Assembly (NCBI GenBank): GCA_028693975.1
Contig: JAQUUF010000090.1
Span: 1-5,686, forward strand
DNA length: 5,686 nucleotides
Reading direction: 5' to 3'
Origin: Acidaminococcaceae bacterium
Lineage (GTDB): Bacteria; Bacillota; Negativicutes; Acidaminococcales; Acidaminococcaceae
Positions within the stretch are counted from its first letter, which is position 1; the number at the start of each line of letters is the position of its first letter. Position numbers and translations under genes: made by a program. Below the pieces are notes generated by a model. It was not told where the DNA came from. It was given only the letters and a program-made list of their open reading frames with translations, and made no database searches. Below, piece by piece: positions 1-5,686 of the stretch.

Positions 1-443
1 ATACCACCCAAGCCGCAAGCAAATGCCAAAGGCATCAACTGACGAGAGGCAGGAATCTTAGCAGCTGCGCAGATACCCAATACAACGGGTAGTAAGCAAG
101 CTGCGGTACCGGTATTGGAAAGCACTGAGGACAATCCGCAACCAACAAGCATAATACCAAACATCAAACTGTTTTCACCGGTACCAGATAACTTAACTAC
201 TGTGGTACCAATCTTTTGAGCTAAACCGGTATGGAATAGTGCAGCACCGACTACGAACATACCAGCGAACAGAACTACCGTGGAATTAGACAACCCTGTA
301 AAAACTTGCTTGACGGGGATGAAACCTAACACACCACAGGCAATTGCTCCTGCTGTTGCTGTAATAGCTAGAGGAATAATTTCAGTAATAAAGAACAGAG
401 CTACCACAGCAAGCAAAATTAAACACTTTACATCTTGACCCAT
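1..443 (-). CDS. SLC13/DASS-family sodium-coupled anion transporter (N-terminal part, runs off the left edge)
   Basis: This is an inner-membrane secondary transporter of the divalent anion:sodium symporter type. Family members import C4-dicarboxylates, citrate or sulfate with Na+; the substrate cannot be read from this fragment. Translating the minus strand from the ATG at 443-441 gives 147 residues without a stop. They are almost entirely hydrophobic helices with short loops. Residues 20-29 (T-E-I-I-P-L-A-I-T-A) match the conserved first-helix region of the family. S109-N110-T111, followed by G-T-A-A and P119, matches the first SNT signature of the Na+/substrate site, which sits in a helical hairpin. 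Family members are usually about 430-480 residues, so roughly two thirds are missing. The start is supported by AGGAGG (plus-strand 451-456), 7 nt upstream. The gene is divergent from the PocR-LuxR operon, which makes it a natural target of that regulator (inference). Confidence 0.88.
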   Translation of the reverse strand, partial: MGQDVKCLILLAVVALFFITEIIPLAITATAGAIACGVLGFIPVKQVFTGLSNSTVVLFAGMFVVGAALFHTGLAQKIGTTVVKLSGTGENSLMFGIMLVGCGLSSVLSNTGTAACLLPVVLGICAAAKIPASRQLMPLAFACGLGG

Positions 444-491
444 AATAATACCTCCTTTTATATTTGGACTTTTCCTTCATCCATTGCCATA

Positions 492-497
492 ATCATA
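492..497 (-). promoter_or_regulatory. Candidate -10 of the transporter promoter
   Basis: Read on the minus strand this is TATGAT (5 of 6 to the sigma-A -10), about 50 nt upstream of the transporter ATG. No good -35 lies at 16-18 nt, so it may need an activator. A short dyad TTTGT-T-ACAAA (501-511) lies in the expected spacer and could bind a regulator. This is a weak prediction resting on sequence match and position only. Confidence 0.35.
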
Positions 498-535
498 CAG
501 TTTGTTACAAAAAAATACATTAACCCAAAGAAGGA

Positions 536-599
536 CTTTTGGTAGTAAAAATAGAATATTACCCTCGAAGGTGTAATACTTTGGTACTACTTACAAAAG
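536..599. repeat. Nested interrupted inverted repeat in the divergent intergenic region
   Basis: Three pairs of inverted arms share nearly the same centre (566-567.5): CTTTTG (536-541) with CAAAAG (594-599), GTAGTA (542-547) with TACTAC (585-590), and AATATTAC (555-562) with GTAATACT (573-580, one mismatch). The structure spans 64 bp between the divergent transporter and regulator genes. No T-run follows it and no gene ends here, so a terminator is unlikely. A shared operator bound by a dimeric or tetrameric regulator is the simplest reading, possibly the adjacent LuxR-type protein; this is inference. Beyond this and the two weak promoters I see nothing else in 444-694. Confidence 0.55.
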
Positions 600-626
600 C
601 ATAAAAATAGTTCACACCTTTGATTG

Positions 627-656
627 ATTACATATTAAGTTGTAGAGTGTTATACT
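627..656 (+). promoter_or_regulatory. Candidate promoter of the PocR-LuxR/kinase/receiver operon
   Basis: An extended -10, TGT-TATACT (648-656; hexamer 651-656, 5 of 6), lies about 40 nt before the regulator ATG. A weak -35, ATTACA (627-632, 4 of 6), sits 18 nt upstream of it. Transcription would begin near 663, giving a leader of about 30 nt. The heptamer TTGATTA occurs on both sides of the -10, at 624-630 and 664-670, 40 bp apart; it could be a pair of regulator half-sites or chance. The nested palindrome ends about 30 bp upstream of the -35. Confidence 0.5.
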
Positions 657-694
657 AAGTACGTTGATTAAGGGGAAGATAAGAGGAGGCAATC

Positions 695-1420
695 ATGAAA
701 AAAGAATTTACACTGCAAGAATGGCTCAAAATGTTTGGTAAAGACAAGCTGCAAACGTTTCAGGACATGTTTTCCAAACAGTATGGTTTGAGCATGGTGT
801 TCTTTGACCTTAACGGTGTCCCACTGACTGTTTGGTCACAAGATTCTCTGTTTTGCTATGAAAAGCAAAAGAAGGATGATGACGTCTGCCAAAATCAGAA
901 ACACCTATTGTTGAGTAAGGCTTTGAAGGAAGAGAAGCTGACCTTTTTCACCTGTCCGTTTGGCTTGGTTGGTTTTGCTTGTCCGGTCATGTTTGAAGGC
1001 AAAGCTGTAGCTTTTGTCTATTGCAGTGGTGCCGTCAACCAGCAAAATAGCTTTGATGCCCAGGAAATAGAGGATTACCATTTGCGCGTTATGTCTACCA
1101 AAGAACTGGAATTTGCAGGACATTTTGCCGAAGCCATTCTTAACGTGTTTAATATCAATCTCAAGATACTAGATAGAAAAAAGGCAGAAGCTTTGGCGCC
1201 GCGTGAGAGTATTCGCGATGAGCGCATCAGTGAGCGCGAAAGGGAGATTGTGGAGCTTATTTGCAGAGGCTGTAGCAATAAGCAGATTTCCGAGGCTTTG
1301 TTTATTAGCGAGACAACAGTTAAAACTCATGTTAGCAATATATTAGCTAAGCTGAATTTGCGTGATAGAATGCAGATAATAGTGCATTATTATGGTAAAG
1401 GTGTACCTGATGAACATTAA
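695..1420 (+). CDS. PocR-domain LuxR-type transcriptional regulator
   Basis: A 241-residue cytosolic DNA-binding regulator. Residues about 7-115 look like the PocR sensory domain (as in the propanediol regulator PocR), a PAS-like fold thought to bind small organic ligands. Visible hallmarks are a helix with Y30-G31-L32, V35-F36-F37-D38 and G41, then F53-C54, C65, and C87-P-F-G-L followed by C96-P-V. The spacing of C54, C65 and C87 fits the family's conserved cysteines; C96 and C110 are extra. Residues about 178-232 form a LuxR/GerE helix-turn-helix: I-S-E-R-E-R-E-I opens it, S-N-K-Q-I-S-E-A is the scaffold, and S-E-T-T-V-K-T-H-V-S-N-I-L is the recognition helix. There is no receiver domain, so control is by ligand or protein contact rather than by its own phosphorylation. 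AGGAGG (684-689) lies 5 nt before the ATG. It is the first gene of the operon and overlaps the kinase by 11 nt. The natural ligand is unknown; control of the divergent transporter is inference. Confidence 0.87.
   Translation: MKKEFTLQEWLKMFGKDKLQTFQDMFSKQYGLSMVFFDLNGVPLTVWSQDSLFCYEKQKKDDDVCQNQKHLLLSKALKEEKLTFFTCPFGLVGFACPVMFEGKAVAFVYCSGAVNQQNSFDAQEIEDYHLRVMSTKELEFAGHFAEAILNVFNINLKILDRKKAEALAPRESIRDERISEREREIVELICRGCSNKQISEALFISETTVKTHVSNILAKLNLRDRMQIIVHYYGKGVPDEH
1396..1402 (+). promoter_or_regulatory. Ribosome binding site that fixes the kinase start
   Basis: AAAGGTG lies inside the end of the regulator gene, 7 nt before the ATG at 1410. The upstream in-frame ATG at 1392 has no purine-rich sequence ahead of it. 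Starting at 1410 also gives a normal membrane-protein N terminus (M-N-I-N-K-K-F, then the first helix). The overlap with the regulator stop (1418-1420) implies translational coupling. Confidence 0.6.
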
Positions 1421-3455
1421 TAAAAAGTTCGCTATTTTTATTGTTTGGATAGTGGCTGTACCGCTTTTTCTTCTTTGGGTAGCATCAGGTGTTTATTTGC
1501 AGCACCAAGTGCGTGACCAAGAGGAAAAGTATTTGCAATCTACGCTAGCTATAGCTAGAAGCGAGATGCAAGAGAGACAGAAATATTTGGAAAAGGCCTG
1601 TTATTGTTATGCTGAAGATGAGAACTTCCAGGTGTCAGTGCAGCAAGAAGATGTCGGACGGCTAACAAATATCGTTCAACTGCTACGCAAAAATTATACA
1701 AAAGTTGATTATGCCACTATCGTTAATAGCAATAACCGAGTTGTGGTTAGTTCTTCTAGGGGACTCAATTATCCGTCTCAAGGAACGATTGCTTCCTTAA
1801 CAAGGGAGGCTATGAATAATAAGAAAACCATAAGAACAACGGAGGTTGTACACCTTGAAGAACTTTTTAGGCGGGACTCTGCTGAGTACAAAGATTTTTC
1901 GGCCAAATTGCAAATCGGCATTAGTGGCAAGGGAGAATCTTTGCGCCGTGCCTTGGCAGAAATAACAACTGTTCCTATTGTGCAAAAAGATACTGGTAAG
2001 GTTTTGGGCAGTATTGTTATTGCCGGTATTGCTAACAGCGATTATTATTTTCCGGAGTATGTTGCGTCCAAAGCTACGGAAGGCTTCTTAGTACTTACTG
2101 TAGACGGCGTGAGAGTGGCTACGAAGTCCACGGTAGGTGAAGAGAAGAATTGGTTGGTTGGCACCAAACCAACTACTAATCTTATGCTCAAAAGCGATAA
2201 GGCAGGGCATTTCTTTGGTATTATGAATATTAAGGGCGTTGATTACGTGTTTGCTGATGAGGTCATTACTAATCATAGTGGCAAAGAGGTCGGCTATATT
2301 AGTTTGGGGATTGAGGAACAGCGTTTTAGTAATATTGTTAACGATAATAGAATGATTATTCTGACGGTGCTTTTTGTTTGCTTAGTAATGATGCTAATAA
2401 TAGGAAGAGTTTTTTCTTGGAGTATTATTCGCCCTATTGTGGCCGTTACCAATTTGGCTAAGGCTTACAGTAAAAAACACTTTGGTATTATTCCCGCTGG
2501 ACAGGGGAATTCTGAGGACGAAAGTGACATTTTACTAGGTACTTTTAAGGAGTTTATCAAGACCTTACGCAAAGCCGAACAGGACAGAGAGAATTACCTG
2601 CGTAAATTAGAAGAGGAACATCAAAAAGAACAAGCTCTGATGGTAGAATTACAAAATACTAATGAAACTTTGGAGATCAAGGTCCAAGAGCGTACTCAGC
2701 ATCTAGAGACTATAGTCGCTCAGTTGAAAAAACTGGATATTACCAAGTCGCGATTTTTGGCCAGCTTGAGCCATGAGCTGAGGACGCCGCTTAGCGTTAT
2801 TATTAATTCCGCGGATATTCTATCAGCGAAATATTTTGGACCTTTGACTGAGAAACAGAATAAATGTGTAGTTAGTATTGATGATTGTGGTCGGCATTTG
2901 CTTGGCATGATTAATAATTTGTTGGATGTATCCAAAATGGCTTCCGGTAAGATGACTCTTAATATGCAGGAGTTTTCTATTGCGCCTGTGGTGAAGGAAA
3001 TCATGGAGAACTGTTCTAAGCTGGCGGGGACGAAGGAACTGAATATGACGGCAGAAATTGTGCCAGAGGACTTTGTCTTGACGGCAGATGTTGAGCGGCT
3101 AAAGCAAATTTTTTATAATTTGTTATCTAATGCGGTGAAGTTTACCGATGATGGTGGCACTGTCAGTATGCATGTGTTCAAGAGGGCAGATAGAATGGAA
3201 GTCCTCGTGCGAGACACAGGTATTGGCATCGCTCCCGAGAATCAAGAGCGTATTTTCCAAGAGTTTGAGCAGGTGGATAACTCTTATGGGCGCAAATACG
3301 GGGGCACAGGATTGGGATTGCCTATTATTAAGCAATTAGTGGAATTACATGGAGGGGAAGTATTCTTAAAGAGTGAACTGGGTAAGGGGACGGAAGTAAT
3401 CTTTACTATTCCATTGACTCCTGCCAAACCAAAAACAAGAGTTATAGGAGGATAA
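1410..3455 (+). CDS. Membrane sensor histidine kinase (Cache-like sensor, HAMP, HisKA, HATPase)
   Basis: A 681-residue transmembrane kinase that should autophosphorylate on histidine and pass the phosphate to a receiver, most likely the next gene product. Order: short basic N terminus; TM1 about 7-29; extracytoplasmic sensor about 30-313, whose size and pattern fit a double-Cache-type ligand domain (called by architecture, no ligand recognised); TM2 about 315-337; HAMP about 338-388 with the usual proline P342; coiled coil about 388-446; HisKA with the H-box S-H-E-L-R-T-P and phospho-acceptor H455; HATPase with N-box N570-L-L-S-N574-A, G1 box D602-T-G-I-G-I, F-box around F-Q-E-F-E-Q and G2 box G631-G-T-G-L-G-L. 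All catalytic motifs are intact. There is no fused receiver. The extracytoplasmic part has a C-Y-C pair at 64-66 just after TM1. An in-frame ATG at 1392 would add six residues but has no ribosome binding site. The stop lies 2 nt before the receiver gene. Confidence 0.92.
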   Translation: MNINKKFAIFIVWIVAVPLFLLWVASGVYLQHQVRDQEEKYLQSTLAIARSEMQERQKYLEKACYCYAEDENFQVSVQQEDVGRLTNIVQLLRKNYTKVDYATIVNSNNRVVVSSSRGLNYPSQGTIASLTREAMNNKKTIRTTEVVHLEELFRRDSAEYKDFSAKLQIGISGKGESLRRALAEITTVPIVQKDTGKVLGSIVIAGIANSDYYFPEYVASKATEGFLVLTVDGVRVATKSTVGEEKNWLVGTKPTTNLMLKSDKAGHFFGIMNIKGVDYVFADEVITNHSGKEVGYISLGIEEQRFSNIVNDNRMIILTVLFVCLVMMLIIGRVFSWSIIRPIVAVTNLAKAYSKKHFGIIPAGQGNSEDESDILLGTFKEFIKTLRKAEQDRENYLRKLEEEHQKEQALMVELQNTNETLEIKVQERTQHLETIVAQLKKLDITKSRFLASLSHELRTPLSVIINSADILSAKYFGPLTEKQNKCVVSIDDCGRHLLGMINNLLDVSKMASGKMTLNMQEFSIAPVVKEIMENCSKLAGTKELNMTAEIVPEDFVLTADVERLKQIFYNLLSNAVKFTDDGGTVSMHVFKRADRMEVLVRDTGIGIAPENQERIFQEFEQVDNSYGRKYGGTGLGLPIIKQLVELHGGEVFLKSELGKGTEVIFTIPLTPAKPKTRVIGG

Positions 3456-3457
3456 AG

Positions 3458-3865
3458 ATGGCTAAAATATTAGTAGTGGATGACAATGAGCAATTAAGGG
3501 ATTTACTCAAGGATGTGGTAGAGAGTTGGGGGTATGAAGTTTTGGAAGCTAGTCAAGGGCGTTCTTGTTTGGCCCTGGCGCAAAAGGAACATCCCAATAT
3601 TATTCTTCTGGATGTGATGCTGCCGGGTCTCAGCGGTTATGAAGTATGCCAAAGCCTTAAGGAAGATCCGTCAACTCACGACATAAGCATCATTATGGTG
3701 TCTGCGCTTACTGATGTAGAGGATAGAATTCATGGTTTCAAAGTGGGAGCCGATAATTTTTTGGTCAAACCAATTAACTACGAAGAGCTCAGAGCAATCG
3801 TCACCAAGCATTTGAATGAGCAGCAGTATCAGGCTACTCTTGCTAAACACACCACTGGTAGATAA
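3458..3865 (+). CDS. Stand-alone receiver (CheY-like) response regulator
   Basis: A 135-residue cytosolic protein consisting of one receiver domain and a short polar tail. The active site is complete: acidic pair D8-D9, phospho-acceptor D52 in L-L-D-V-M-L-P, S82 in the T/S switch position, F101 in the aromatic switch position and K104 in V-K-P. Nothing follows the domain except about 15 residues (to 135), so it has no DNA-binding or enzyme output and must act by protein contact or as a phosphorelay intermediate. AGGAGG (3446-3451) overlaps the end of the kinase gene and lies 6 nt before the ATG. With only 2 nt from the kinase stop, this is clearly its cognate partner. It is the last gene before a strong terminator. 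The downstream target is not visible; candidates are the PocR-LuxR protein or the output domain of the solute-binding sensor at the right edge. Confidence 0.92.
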   Translation: MAKILVVDDNEQLRDLLKDVVESWGYEVLEASQGRSCLALAQKEHPNIILLDVMLPGLSGYEVCQSLKEDPSTHDISIIMVSALTDVEDRIHGFKVGADNFLVKPINYEELRAIVTKHLNEQQYQATLAKHTTGR

Positions 3866-3886
3866 TTAAAAATGTTAGAAATAGGG

Positions 3887-3924
3887 CAAAAATACACGTC
3901 TCGTTATGAGGCGTGTATTTTTGT
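3887..3924 (+). terminator. Rho-independent terminator of the regulator-kinase-receiver operon
   Basis: A 16-bp stem pairs CAAAAATACACGTCTC (3887-3902) with 3908-3923 around a GTTAT loop; the only imperfection is one T-G wobble (3899/3911). The descending arm ends in five T residues. It starts 22 nt after the receiver stop codon. The A-run on the other side means it could also stop transcription from the right, although no convergent gene is present. Confidence 0.85.
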
Positions 3925-3943
3925 CTCTTGACACAAGTATAAA

Positions 3944-3958
3944 TGATAATGTTTATCC
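3944..3958. promoter_or_regulatory. Fur-box-like operator candidate
   Basis: TGATAATGTTTATCC fits the 7-1-7 Fur consensus: the left half TGATAAT is perfect and the right half matches 5 of 7, with a core GATAA-TGT-TTATC dyad. It lies just upstream of the promoter candidates for the solute-binding sensor. The region is AT-rich, so a chance match is possible. Confidence 0.35.
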
Positions 3959-3988
3959 TAAAATAATTAATGCTTTGCTATAAAAATA

Positions 3989-4018
3989 TTGAATTACAAC
4001 TAAAACCTATGGTATGAT
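3989..4018 (+). promoter_or_regulatory. Candidate promoter of the tandem solute-binding sensor gene
   Basis: TTGAAT (3989-3994, 4 of 6) and an extended -10, TGG-TATGAT (4010-4018; hexamer 4013-4018, 5 of 6), are 18 nt apart. Transcription would start near 4025, about 45 nt before the ATG. A second extended -10, TGC-TATAAA (3976-3984), lies upstream without a convincing -35. Confidence 0.5.
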
Positions 4019-4038
4019 ACAAAGAAATACGATAGTAT

Positions 4039-4052
4039 TAAACAATTGTTTA
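4039..4052. repeat. 14-bp perfect palindrome in the leader of the solute-binding sensor gene
   Basis: TAAACAATTGTTTA is exactly self-complementary. It lies between the predicted transcription start and the ribosome binding site, a position suited to a repressor operator. It has no loop and is too AT-rich to be a convincing RNA hairpin. Confidence 0.5.
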
Positions 4053-4055
4053 GCA

Positions 4056-4063
4056 GGAAAGGA
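4056..4063 (+). promoter_or_regulatory. Ribosome binding site pointing to the ATG at 4070
   Basis: GGAAAGGA lies 6 nt before the ATG at 4070. It marks that ATG as the real start although it is out of frame with the long coding region. The in-frame alternative TTG at 4084 has no ribosome binding site at a normal distance and would remove the basic N terminus of the signal peptide. Confidence 0.6.
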
Positions 4064-4069
4064 TAGAAG

Positions 4070-5686
4070 ATGAAAAAAGTTTCTTGTTTGTTCTAGTACT
4101 TTTGCTGCTATTGGCGTGCGGTAGCAATTTGGGCTTGGCTGAGGAAAAACAGAAAATCAGGGTGGGGTACTATATCTTCCCGTATTTTCAGGAAATAGAT
4201 AGAGCGGGGAATTATTCTGGCTATAGCTATGATTATTTGCAAGCTATTGCCCAGTATACCGGCTGGGAATATGAATATATCACTACTGCTACTTCTAGCG
4301 AATGTCTGCAAATGTTGGCTCGAGGCGAGATAGATATCATGGGTGTTGTACAAAAAACTCCCGAGCGAGAAGCATTGTTTGATTATCCTGACTATGCCTC
4401 CAGTTCTAGTACAACTTATTTGGTTACTGATAAAAATAACGCTGCTTATGCTTATGAGGATTTCGTAGCCTTTAATAATATGACAGTGGCCTTGCAAAAA
4501 GATTTTGCGCGAGATAAAGGTTTGGTAAGTTATTCTCGTAAAAATGGATTTGCAGTCAAGACAAGAACCTATGCTACTAAAGAAGAGTTTGAGTCTGCTA
4601 TTCATACGGGAGTCGTTGATGCTGGGTTAATTAGCAGTAACCAAATTAATCCCAACTACCGGATTATTGCCAAGTTTGACCCTAGAGATACTTATTATGT
4701 CACTACTAAGGGTAATAAAAAAGTTTTGGCCGGGCTTAACTATGCCCTCAAGCAAATAAAAACGGATAATCCCCATTTTGATGCGAAGTTGTATGACAGA
4801 CATTATAACTATGAAACAGGACAAATTCCAGTTCTGTCCAAAGCAGAACGAGAGTATGTCAAAGCGCATCCGATGTTACGGGTGTTATACGATGCTAAGC
4901 GCGTGCCCTATGAGTATACTGATGCAGATGGTCACCCTCGTGGAATCTCCATTGACATAATGGAGAACATTGCCAAAGCGGTGGGTGTTAAATTTGAATA
5001 CACACCCATCTATACCCCAGCAGAAAAGCAGGAGAAGATTGATTCTGGGGCCTACAGCTTGTTATCTTTGGCTACCTATGATTACAATTGGGCTAATCGG
5101 CATAAGTTCTTTGTCACCCAACCTTATTTAGCGGTGGATTATGTAGCTATATATAAGGAAGCTAAGGAAGATAATTTACGCTTGGCACTGCCACGGGGCT
5201 ATTATGTTTCACATGTTATGCAGCCGTTGGTGAACAAATACGGTAAAGTTGACTATTATGAGTCCATAGAAGCGTGTATTGAAGCGGTGGACAAGGGCGA
5301 GGCAGATTATACTTTTGCCAATCTATATGAGTGTGAATATTATCTCTCTAGACCCAAGTACAGAGCCTTGAGTTTCAGAGGCATTCAGTTGAGCGGGCAG
5401 GAATTTAGTATAGGCGTGATTGCTGATAATAACCCTATTCTCTATTCCATACTCACCAAAGGATTAAAAAGTATTCCCGTCAAGCAAATAAATGTAATTA
5501 TAAAATCTCATTTAACCCAAGAGAGGCAAAAAAGCTTTTTTGATATGATGTATTATAATCCTGTGCAGTTTGTTGGTATTACAGGTTCTTTGGTGGCTTT
5601 GGTTTTGGGCTTGGTAGTTGCCTTGGCACTGTATAGAGTAAATCGCCAAAAACGACAGGTATTGGAGCGAGAAGTATCGGTGAAGT
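4070..5686 (+). CDS. Tandem solute-binding (SBP_bac_3) membrane sensor, frameshifted at its start and cut by the right edge
   Basis: From the ATG at 4070 the literal reading is M-K-K-V-S-C-L-F-stop (TAG 4094-4096). The -1 frame is open from 4054 to the window end and encodes the protein. One extra A in the A6 run (4073-4078) restores an ideal start: M-K-K-S-F-L, a hydrophobic core, and L-L-A-C17. C17 could be a lipobox; cleavage after G-L-A24 is the alternative. Using that reconstructed numbering, residues about 29-255 and 270-490 are two periplasmic solute-binding modules of the amino-acid-binding SBP_bac_3 type. Each opens with I-R-V-G-Y or L-R-V-L-Y, then G-Y-S-Y-D-Y or G-I-S-I-D-I-M. The first has the G-E-I-D-I-M-G segment followed by T-P-E-R-E. 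About 501-524 is a transmembrane helix followed by a basic, probably coiled-coil stretch to residue 539. This order is typical of sensor kinases (BvgS-like) or GGDEF proteins, whose output domain would follow outside the window. The frame break may be real, a phase-variable tract or a sequencing error. Confidence 0.75.

Noticed and set aside
536..599. Nested palindrome as a transcription terminator
   Set aside because: No gene ends near it, the arms are interrupted and no T-run follows in either direction.
1392..1409. Upstream ATG at 1392 as the start of the histidine kinase
   Set aside because: It has no ribosome binding site, whereas the ATG at 1410 has AAAGGTG at 7 nt and gives a canonical membrane-protein N terminus.
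2720..3339. Short antisense and out-of-frame open frames within the kinase gene
   Set aside because: They overlap the HisKA and HATPase coding sequence, whose motifs are all intact in the main frame. No independent coding signal is visible.
3928..3957. Promoter built on the perfect TTGACA at 3928-3933
   Set aside because: No acceptable -10 occurs at 16-18 nt spacing (best 3 of 6), and the hexamer overlaps the end of the terminator region. The extended -10 at 4010-4018 is better.
4070..4096. A genuine eight-residue leader peptide (M-K-K-V-S-C-L-F)
   Set aside because: The encoded residues look like a signal-peptide start broken by one base. No regulatory codon run or attenuator hairpin follows, and no in-frame start lies near its stop for reinitiation.
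4108..4605. Antisense open frame of 165 codons on the minus strand
   Set aside because: It lies wholly opposite the solute-binding domains, resembles no known protein, and its start has no ribosome binding site that I can see. It is a shadow of the plus-strand gene.

Overview
The window looks like a chromosomal sensory and regulatory locus from a moderately AT-rich Bacillota. The evidence is consensus AGGAGG ribosome binding sites, an AT-rich codon choice and a strong intrinsic terminator. The mix of a DASS anion transporter, a PocR-LuxR regulator, a Cache-type histidine kinase and a tandem solute-binding sensor would suit an anaerobic Negativicutes-like host, but that placement is inference and cannot be settled from this sequence.

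Layout. (1) The left edge (1-443, minus strand) carries the first 147 residues of an SLC13/DASS (dicarboxylate-type) sodium-coupled transporter that runs off the window. (2) A 251-bp divergent intergenic region (444-694) holds weak promoter candidates for both directions and, midway, a nested interrupted palindrome (536-599) that could be a shared operator. (3) A tight plus-strand operon follows: a PocR-domain LuxR-type regulator (695-1420), a membrane-bound Cache/HAMP histidine kinase (1410-3455, overlapping the regulator by 11 nt) and a stand-alone receiver protein (3458-3865, 2 nt downstream). It ends at a 16-bp stem intrinsic terminator (3887-3924). (4) A 204-bp gap (3866-4069) contains the terminator, a Fur-box-like sequence, an extended -10 promoter and a 14-bp perfect palindrome. 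(5) The right part (4070 to the edge) encodes a secreted or membrane-anchored protein with two tandem SBP_bac_3 solute-binding modules and a following transmembrane helix. Its output domain lies outside the window. The start codon of this gene is out of frame with the rest by one base, at a run of six A residues.

How the parts may work together (inference): the kinase senses an extracytoplasmic ligand and phosphorylates the receiver. The LuxR protein, which has a cytosolic PocR ligand domain and no receiver of its own, is the only DNA-binding output in the window and is well placed to control the divergent transporter. The tandem solute-binding protein would be a second extracytoplasmic sensor. 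The chain linking the receiver to an output is not visible here. The three most interesting points are the frameshifted start of the solute-binding sensor, the nested palindrome between the divergent genes, and the split of ligand-sensing DNA binding (PocR-LuxR) from phosphotransfer (kinase plus bare receiver) within one operon.
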